In this document: piece by piece, positions 23,553 to 28,071 of the stretch
How positions within the stretch are numbered: the stretch's first letter is position 1
Layout of the letters: each line of letters starts with the position of its first letter
From: WJMB01 sp964581465
Lineage (GTDB): Bacteria; RBG-13-66-14
Length of the DNA stretch: 28,071 nucleotides
Assembly (NCBI GenBank): GCA_964581465.1
Contig: CAZOOP010000047.1
Location: forward strand, 1-28,071
Reading direction: 5' to 3'
The notes under the pieces: model-generated
Told to the model about the DNA's origin: nothing
The model's input: the letters and a program-made list of their open reading frames with translations, nothing else
The model's database searches: none
Translations under genes and position numbers: made by a program

Positions 23553-24362
23553 TCAGCGGTAGAGCTGGGGCCGCCGGCCGTTGCCGGGGCCTTTGTAGCG
23601 ATTGTAGCGGCCGGTGTCCCGGGAGGCCGGGCCGATCAGCACGGCGTTCTCGGGGCAGAGGTTGTAGCAGCGGGTGCAGACGAGGCAGTCGCTTCCGAAG
23701 CGCACCCCGGCTTCGTCGACGGTGATGTTGCCCGTGGGGCACATCCGGGCGCAGAGCCCGCAGCGCAGGCAGCGTGCGGCGTCGACGGCGAAGGACTCCC
23801 GCCAGAGCTTGACCGCCGGCTCGTAGAAGGCGCGCTGGCTCCAGCCGCCCAGGCGGTCCAGGAGACCGCGACCGGTGAAGCGGCGCTCTCCGGCGAGGAT
23901 GCCGGACAGGATACGCTCCAGCTTCCGCCGTCCGGCGGCGACGATCCGCTCGCGCTCGGCGGGTCGGGGCACGGGCCAGAGGTTGAAGCCGGGGACGTTG
24001 ATGTTGATCGGCATCCTGACGTGGTCGACATAGATGACCTCCCAGCCGCGACGCTGGAGGATGCGCCTCCAGTGGATGCCGGTGTCGCCGGTGAAGACGC
24101 CGCAGTTGCCGATCAGCGCGATTTTGGCTTTGCCGGTGGAGGGCTTCAGTCGACCGAGAAGGTCTTGCAGCGGACCGGGCATGTCCGAGCCCCAGACCGG
24201 ATAGAGGACTATGGGCAACCCGCCGTCGATCGCGGCGGGTTCGGCGGTGACGGCCTCGTGGAGCTCGGCGCGGGCACCTCGACCGCTCAGCCACTCCCGG
24301 GCGTGCTCGGCCAGCAGCCGGGTGTTGCCGGTGGAGGAAAAGTAGGCGAGGTCGATGCGCAC
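23553..24362 (-). CDS. EFR1-type flavodoxin-ferredoxin fusion protein
   Basis: Encodes 269 residues. The N-terminal half is a flavodoxin-like domain with the FMN phosphate loop FSSTGNT (8-14) and YPVWGSDMPG (54-63) at the flavin site. The C-terminal half has two 4Fe-4S motifs: Cys198, 201, 204 and 208 (CLRCGLCARMCP), and Cys226, 229, 232 and 236 (CLVCTRCYNLCP). This architecture defines the EFR1 family, thought to act as a flavin/iron-sulfur electron shuttle in the cytoplasm. The redox partner is unknown. All eight Cys are present, so it should be functional. It is followed by the small membrane protein, which might anchor the electron transfer to the membrane (inference). Confidence 0.93.
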   Translation of the reverse strand: MRIDLAYFSSTGNTRLLAEHAREWLSGRGARAELHEAVTAEPAAIDGGLPIVLYPVWGSDMPGPLQDLLGRLKPSTGKAKIALIGNCGVFTGDTGIHWRRILQRRGWEVIYVDHVRMPININVPGFNLWPVPRPAERERIVAAGRRKLERILSGILAGERRFTGRGLLDRLGGWSQRAFYEPAVKLWRESFAVDAARCLRCGLCARMCPTGNITVDEAGVRFGSDCLVCTRCYNLCPENAVLIGPASRDTGRYNRYKGPGNGRRPQLYR

Positions 24363-24461
24363 GGCGGCTCCCCAATGGCTATCGAAGCAGATACTAGCAC
24401 CTTGTATGCACCGGCTTCAAGCTGGATGAATCCGCATGGTGGGTCCGGAGAAAAATGAAGG

Positions 24462-24490
24462 TTAACATCTCGACGCCGCCGGGTTATAAT
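24462..24490 (+). promoter_or_regulatory. Sigma70-type promoter for the lipoprotein gene
   Basis: TTAACA (24462-24467, five of six matches to consensus) and TATAAT (24485-24490) are separated by 17 bp. About 90 nt of leader precede the ATG at 24589. Confidence 0.75.
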
Positions 24491-24588
24491 AAGCTGACAC
24501 TTTGCTAGTTAAGACAAGCAGATAATTACCGGACCCGATGCCGTGGTGCGACGCCTTCTGACCGACGGCAATATCGATTGGAGTGTTC

Positions 24589-25197
24589 ATGCGCAGTAAC
24601 TGGTTGACCTTTTTGATCCTCGCTCTGCTGGTCCTCCCCCTGGGCCTCTTCATTGGTTGCGACACCGGCACCGGTGACGACGGCGACGGCGACGGCGATG
24701 GTGACGGCGACGACGATGATCCGCCCAGTGAGCGTACATTGGAGTGGGGTCTCTACCATACCATGCAGGTCGCCGAAGACCTCTTCGCCGATCCCATCGT
24801 GCTGGCTGCCGGTGCCAACGATCTGGGCGACGACGGCATCCTGCGCAACAACCTGGGTGATACCGAAAGTCGCTGGTTCGTCTATTATGGCGAAAACGGC
24901 GACCCGGATGAATCCGAGTACATGATTTGGGTCTACTATGACGGCAGCACCGATTATTTCAACCAGGACTTCCCCCCCGTCGAGCTGCCCGACTACACCG
25001 ACGCCAAGCCCTGGCTCGATGCGGCCAACGATGAGTTCGGCGGCTCTCACGCCTACATCGCTCTCAAGGTCTATCCCGATCAGGCCGACGTCTTCCCCAA
25101 CGCCGACAACGTCGCCAAGTGCACCTTCTTCGACTCCGGTGACGCCGAGCTCGGTGATGTATACGTCGATGCCGACGACTACGAGATCCTGGACTAG
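24589..25197 (+). CDS. Lipoprotein with acidic Asp/Gly linker
   Basis: Encodes 202 residues from the ATG at 24589 (MRSNWLTFL), chosen because GGAG lies five bases upstream. A GTG six bases earlier is in frame but overlaps that site. The lipobox LFIGC (Cys24) shows it is lipid-anchored. A low-complexity Asp/Gly linker (about 26-42) follows, made of GD and D runs that may hold calcium. The folded part begins near ERTLEWGLYHTMQVAEDLF and contains repeating Trp/Tyr- and Asp-rich strands (SRWFVYYGENGDPDESEYMI, YADKPWLDAA-like turns). It resembles no family I can name. A strong promoter and a perfect terminator make it a separate transcription unit. Confidence 0.85.
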   Translation: MRSNWLTFLILALLVLPLGLFIGCDTGTGDDGDGDGDGDGDDDDPPSERTLEWGLYHTMQVAEDLFADPIVLAAGANDLGDDGILRNNLGDTESRWFVYYGENGDPDESEYMIWVYYDGSTDYFNQDFPPVELPDYTDAKPWLDAANDEFGGSHAYIALKVYPDQADVFPNADNVAKCTFFDSGDAELGDVYVDADDYEILD

Positions 25198-25212
25198 TCT
25201 TCCCGTTTTCAA

Positions 25213-25246
25213 CACCAAGGCCCCCGCGGGGGCCTTGGTTCTTTTA
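25213..25246 (+). terminator. Intrinsic terminator
   Basis: CCAAGGCCCCC-GC-GGGGGCCTTGG (25215-25238) is a perfect palindrome, followed by TTCTTTT. It closes the lipoprotein gene at 24589-25197. Confidence 0.95.
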
Positions 25247-25791
25247 GTATCCCGCACCGGAGCGGCCGGTTGGATGAGAGTTCCGAAGCCTGTGTGCTGC
25301 CATACCCAATGGGATAAGCAGGGTTTTCAGCCAGGGATTTTCTCAACGAACTGGACCAACACAGGTAACTCTGGAGAGACGCATCGAGGGGTGGAGCCTT
25401 GAGATATGTTCGACACAGGACATCAACACATGAAGACGGCTGACTGTAACTGGTGTTGAACAAAGAAGGCATCACACATGATCCCGAACCAGCCCACCCT
25501 AACTCGAACCTCCGATCTCCTAAAAACAGCGGCTGAGACGAGGCCATGCCGAGTATACTTGAGGCTTCAAACATATCCCCAAGGTGCTCACTTAATATAT
25601 ATGCTTGATATTATGGTACTTATAATCGCAGCATCGTTATCAAAGAGAACGGCTTCAAGCAGATTTTCAGCGTATAGTTATGTAGTTACGGGCATCCAAA
25701 GAATGCTTGCCCGGCTGATAAGGCATGTCGAGATTGCTTTTCGTAAGTCGCTTGCGAATACAATGGCTGCCAATGTGGCTACAAAGGACTA
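25247..25791. other. Gene-free region before a MITE
   Basis: No supported gene. An open frame from 25478 has no ribosome binding site and an unlikely composition. ACATGATCCC at 25476-25485 is the same decamer that ends terminus A (740-749) and may mark another decayed end, but the similarity does not extend clearly. Confidence 0.45.
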
Positions 25792-26085
25792 GGGATCATC
25801 GCCTAAAACTGAACCAAGTATTCGCAACTTGCGAAAGACGCCTCGAGACGAGGTCCTGGTACCCACCCGCTGCGAGGGGGCAACCAGCGAAGTCGGATAA
25901 CGGTCGAAGCTGCTAAAGCGAGCAATAGAGCATCGTCAGCAGATCACTTACTCACAGCCTGGTCGAAATCTGAATGGAACCAACCGCCTCGCAGCGGGAT
26001 GACAATGGCGGCGAGGATGAACGATAAAGCAACAAATGACAGTCAATAAGCTGGATGAGTCGGTTCAGGCGCGAGTGATAATCCC
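25792..26085. mobile_element. MITE-like element, copy C (294 bp)
   Basis: It lies in the opposite orientation to copies A and B. It starts GGGATCATCGCCTAAAACTG and ends, read inward from 26085, GGGATTATCACTCGCGCCTG. The right half matches the left half of copy A closely, including TGACAATGGCGGCG and AATGACAGTC. Flanking octamers AAGGACTA (25784-25791) and AAGTACTA (26086-26093) agree at 7 of 8 positions, supporting an 8-bp target duplication. No coding region. Confidence 0.9.
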
Positions 26086-26387
26086 AAGTACTAAATAAAA
26101 GTCCATTAGCTTGTTATTCAGGTCCATGAATAAGTGATAATTCCCTTAGCTAATAGCTTGTTGGAAATGTTTATAGCTCATAATGCTGACTCTGCTCATC
26201 GGTTGATTTGCAGCCCGGCATCTTGTCCCGCTCGATTCGGATGCTGAGAGTCTTATAATCGCGGCTCCCGATCGGCATCCCGGAGCCCCCGGGAGATCAG
26301 TAAGCTATCCGCGCTCAGATGCGAGCTTGGACAATGCCAAACGTAACATCACGTGCCAAGTTCTTTTGAAGAAGGTCTCTTTCAGGA
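26086..26387. other. Gene-free, decayed repeat DNA
   Basis: No gene is seen. TTATTCA-GGTCCA-TGAATAA (26114-26133) is a hairpin. A GGGAATTATCACTTATTC terminus, read on the minus strand from 26145, resembles the left ends of the IS copies. Both look like the remains of IS or MITE insertions. Confidence 0.45.
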
Positions 26388-26433
26388 CCGCTTTCCGAGT
26401 TATCACAACTGGTTCAGCTTCTTGTGTAATCCT
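26388..26433. repeat. Remnant of a MITE right end
   Basis: CGCTTTCCGAGTTATCACAA followed by CTGGTTCAGCTTCTTGTGTA aligns with the right end of MITE copy A (GGCTTTCCCGAGTTGC..., TTGGTTCAGTTTCTGGTGAT). The final TIR is degraded to AATCCT. A matching left end could not be placed with confidence. Confidence 0.6.
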
Positions 26434-26436
26434 TAT

Positions 26437-26463
26437 AAAACCGCCGCCCATGGGGGCGGCGGC
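26437..26463 (-). terminator. Intrinsic terminator of the RRM gene
   Basis: On the minus strand, GCCGCCGCCC-CCAT-GGGCGGCGG is followed by TTTT. It lies about 50 bp after the stop of the RNA-binding protein gene at 26515. Confidence 0.9.
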
Positions 26464-26514
26464 TGGTTGGTCGAGTGCGTTGGGGTTCAGTCCGTCACAG
26501 TGACGGCTCGAGCC

Positions 26515-26793
26515 CTAGTAGCGGTCCCGGCCTCCGTTGCGAGGCTTGCGCTCGCGAGCCTCGTCGACATGGATGTTGCGGCCGTCGAGCATGGAGCCGT
26601 CGAGCTCCTGCTTGGCACGTTCGGCATCCTGCTCGTCTTCGAAGGTGACGAAGCCGAAGCCGCGGGAACGACCTGTGTCGCGGTCGGTGATGACCTTGGC
26701 CTCTGCGATTTCACCGTAGGAAGCGAAGGCGGTGCGCAAGGTCTCATCGGTGGTGTCCCAACTTAAACTGCCTACGAACAACTTCTTGGACAT
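26515..26793 (-). CDS. RNA-binding protein with one RRM domain
   Basis: Encodes 92 residues. A single RRM fills most of the protein: RNP2 LFVGSL (5-10) and RNP1 RGFGFVTF (44-51), with the aromatic residues that stack on RNA. A short basic tail rich in Arg, Gly and Lys (ERKPRNGGRDRY) follows. Such small bacterial and cyanobacterial RRM proteins bind RNA and often respond to cold, though nothing here shows the specific role. A good ribosome binding site (AGGAAAGAGAG) precedes the ATG. The upstream 360 bp to the tRNA show no other gene. A strong terminator follows. Confidence 0.94.
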   Translation of the reverse strand: MSKKLFVGSLSWDTTDETLRTAFASYGEIAEAKVITDRDTGRSRGFGFVTFEDEQDAERAKQELDGSMLDGRNIHVDEARERKPRNGGRDRY

Positions 26794-27153
26794 CGTACGC
26801 TCTCTTTCCTGGGGCGCCGGGGCGCCGATCTTTCACTGGGCCTTCGATCCTGACGGCTGTCCGGGCTTGGCGCCCGAAAAAACCTGGTTCGTCGACCCCG
26901 CCATAGTAGTGCGACCCGATTGGGCCTCGACAAGCATCGTAGCACCGTCGGGGCGTTCATTGCAAGGAAAAAGTCTGATTATCTCGCCTGGGTAGTCACC
27001 GATAACGAATCGTCGGGGTCGGAGGAGAGCACAAATCCTCATCCAAGAAAGAGCTGAAGGGCCGATCGGCGGCGACCGATCGCAGTTCAAACGCGGGTTT
27101 ACAGAAGCGGCGGTCCCCCGTGGGTCCGGGCGTAACCGCCGCTTGTGCGAGTC
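26794..27153. other. Intergenic region between tRNA-Thr and RRM gene
   Basis: No gene is supported. An inverted repeat AAGCGGCGGT (27105-27114) with ACCGCCGCTT (27135-27144) lies 10 bp beyond the tRNA 3' end and may stop or process the tRNA transcript. It lacks a T-run. The promoter of the RRM gene must lie here but no clear hexamers stand out. Confidence 0.45.
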
Positions 27154-27229
27154 TGGAGCCGGTGGGCGGATTCGAACCGCCGACTTGCTCATTACGAGTG
27201 AGCTACTCTGCCAACTGAGTTACACCGGC
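27154..27229 (-). tRNA. tRNA-Thr (anticodon CGU)
   Basis: A full cloverleaf is visible on the minus strand: acceptor arms GCCGGTG and CACCGGC, D arm ACTC-AGTTGGC-AGAGT, anticodon stem GCTCA/TGAGC around loop CTCGTAA (anticodon CGT, reading ACG codons), and T arm GGCGG-TTCGAAT-CCGCC. The discriminator is T, and CCA is encoded at 27156-27154. 76 nt including CCA. Confidence 0.97.
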
Positions 27230-27241
27230 CCGGCGGCGGAT

Positions 27242-27271
27242 AATATAGCACCCGGTCCGGGGAAGGGTCAA
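27242..27271 (-). promoter_or_regulatory. Sigma70-type promoter for tRNA-Thr
   Basis: On the minus strand, TTGACC (27271-27266) and TATATT (27247-27242) are 18 bp apart, and the tRNA begins 12 bp after the -10 element. The spacing suits a direct start close to the mature 5' end. Confidence 0.75.
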
Positions 27272-27677
27272 GCTCCAACCCGGAGGACGACCCGGACTGT
27301 CTTGTCCGTCCAGGGGGACTCGGTTATACTGCTTCCGATCGCAAACGCTTTACCCAGCCGTCATTGAGATATGGCATATCCTCGCCGGCGTAGTTTGCAG
27401 ATCGAGGACATGAACCTGAGAACGGTCGACGATTTCATTCACTCACCAGCCTGTTGATTTGACCTGAAAGTCGCGCCTGATCCCGCTCGACCACTTCCAG
27501 CCGGCCATGAGCCAGACAACCAATATCAGACAATCAGGTGCTCGCCGTCGTCCCGATACAGCCGACGCTTGAACACGCTCTCGTTCCCGATGTGCCGTCA
27601 TTCTCCCGAGCATTATCCAGGAGCGGGATGCCGGGATGACGCTGTCGGTTCGTTTCGTCGTGGTGGTCTAAACGTAA
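27272..27677. other. Gene-free spacer before an IS element
   Basis: No supported gene on either strand and no strong hairpin with a T-run. An open frame across the tRNA on the plus strand is the usual tRNA artefact. The region ends at the IS terminus at 27678. Confidence 0.45.
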
Positions 27678-27772
27678 GGGATCATCACAGAAGATGAACA
27701 TCAGTTATTGCAGTTGGGTGCTTATATCGGCGTGAGCAAGTCTGTTTTCCAGCCACCAACAAAGGGGGCAAT

Positions 27773-28071
27773 ATGGCGAGGAAGAGCAGAACGAGGGACC
27801 GGCACGTCAAGTGTCCCAGGTGCAACTAGCGCTATCTCTACCGCTGCGCCGACGGGCGTCATAAGCGCAAGCGTTGCGGCAAGTTGTTCAACCATCGTAC
27901 CCAAGGGCCTCGCAACGAGCCGCCGCCGGAAAAAGCGCCGTGAGATAGCGCGTCTGTTGCGGCTCGTCCTCCCGGCGGCGCGGGTCGCCACGGACCCGGG
28001 CATCCATCGTAATACAGCTTGTAATACGGCTTGTAATACGGCTTGTAATACGGCTTGTAATACGGCTTGTA
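27773..28071 (+). pseudogene. IS1595-like transposase, N-terminal part with stop and frameshift
   Basis: The ATG at 27773 starts MARKSRTRDRHVKCPRCN, then TAG replaces the expected Tyr codon. The frame continues RYLYRCADGRHKRKRCGKLFNHRT, with both Cys pairs of the zinc ribbon kept. At GAAAAAGCGCCG one extra base shifts the frame; the HTH REIARLLRLVLPAARVATDP and GIHRNTACNTAC follow in the new frame. The tandem array reaches the window edge, so the catalytic part cannot be judged. Even without it, the stop and the frameshift leave this copy inactive. Confidence 0.88.
28009..28071. repeat. 12-bp tandem array (5+ units), open at window edge
   Basis: The unit GTAATACGGCTT is repeated, the first copy reading GTAATACAGCTT, followed by four identical units and a partial one at the edge. 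In frame it encodes (NTAC)n in the transposase. The copy at 12570-12605 has three units. Confidence 0.95.

Larger units (their letters stand above)
27678..28071 (+). mobile_element. IS1595-like element, start only (cut by window edge)
   Basis: It begins GGGATCATCACAGAAGATGA and follows the right end of the 12016-12923 copy nearly base for base for about 330 bp, in the opposite orientation. It runs off the window inside the 12-bp tandem array. The octamer before it is AAACGTAA; the other flank is outside. The same array and close identity suggest it may carry the same nested MITE beyond the edge. Confidence 0.9.

Noticed and set aside
18371..25570. A shared 14-mer TACTTGAGGCTTCA in the low-G+C gene and near 25557
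   Set aside because: One 14-base match is expected by chance in 28 kb; the flanks do not extend it.
25478..25792. Open frame of about 100 codons
   Set aside because: No ribosome binding site, odd composition, lies in repeat-rich DNA and ends at a MITE boundary.
27143..27367. Plus-strand open frame reading GAGGRIRTADLL
   Set aside because: This is the well-known false protein read from the strand opposite a tRNA gene; the tRNA-Thr cloverleaf at 27154-27229 explains it.
12570..28071. 12-bp repeat arrays considered as CRISPR
   Set aside because: Units are directly adjacent with no spacers and lie in transposase remnants; no cas genes are present.

Overview
The window reads as a chromosomal segment of a high-G+C, diderm (Gram-negative-type) bacterium. 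The evidence is several lipobox signal peptides, a beta-barrel-like protein ending in phenylalanine, sigma70-like promoters and strong Shine-Dalgarno sites. No gene fixes the taxon. The mix of exported DNRLRE proteins, a HEAT-repeat lipoprotein, a DUF4159 protein, an AzgA-type permease and many degenerate insertion elements would suit an uncultured candidate-phylum lineage, but that is inference.

Layout. 1-363 holds a decayed IS1595-like end. 777-1265 is a small lipoprotein, 1964-2644 (-) a secreted DUF4159 protein, and 3146-4651 a HEAT-repeat lipoprotein followed by a perfect terminator and a nested inverted-repeat element (4743-4924). 4925-6788 is mostly gene-free and AT-rich, with a defective IS1595-like copy (5779-6431). 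6789-7223 is a small exported protein. 7290-10818 (-) is a biosynthetic block: pyrE, UDP-glucose dehydrogenase, a C_GCAxxG_C_C redox-type protein and UDP-xylose synthase. A near-consensus promoter precedes pyrE. Together ugd and the synthase give UDP-glucose to UDP-glucuronate to UDP-xylose.

11221-15574 is the most distinctive part: four paralogous exported DNRLRE-domain proteins (about 206-214 residues each). All end in the same short tail, S-[WF]-G-x-I-K-A. One is split by an IS1595-like element with a perfect 8-bp target duplication, and removing the element restores the frame exactly. Another carries a one-base frameshift in its signal peptide. Then come an AzgA-type purine permease (15715-17079), a secreted protein of unknown function, a 46-bp duplicate of the permease 3' end, palindromic direct repeats and a low-G+C frameshifted gene (18340-19043).

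19047-25197 holds an ABC exporter pair, a two-TM protein with an internal duplication, a frameshifted lipoprotein/barrel gene, a flavodoxin-ferredoxin (EFR1-type) protein with a small membrane partner, and a lipoprotein with an Asp/Gly linker. 25250-28071 is repeat-rich and holds an RRM protein, tRNA-Thr(CGU) and the start of another IS copy.

Mobile DNA ties the window together. Four IS1595-like copies, all defective as far as they can be read, coexist with three intact MITE-like elements (176, 297 and 294 bp). These share the IS termini (GGGATYATCAC) and carry 8-bp target duplications with 1-2 mismatches. One MITE is nested inside the IS that splits the DNRLRE gene. A second family of IS-like termini recurs at 363, 749, 1673 and 13810.
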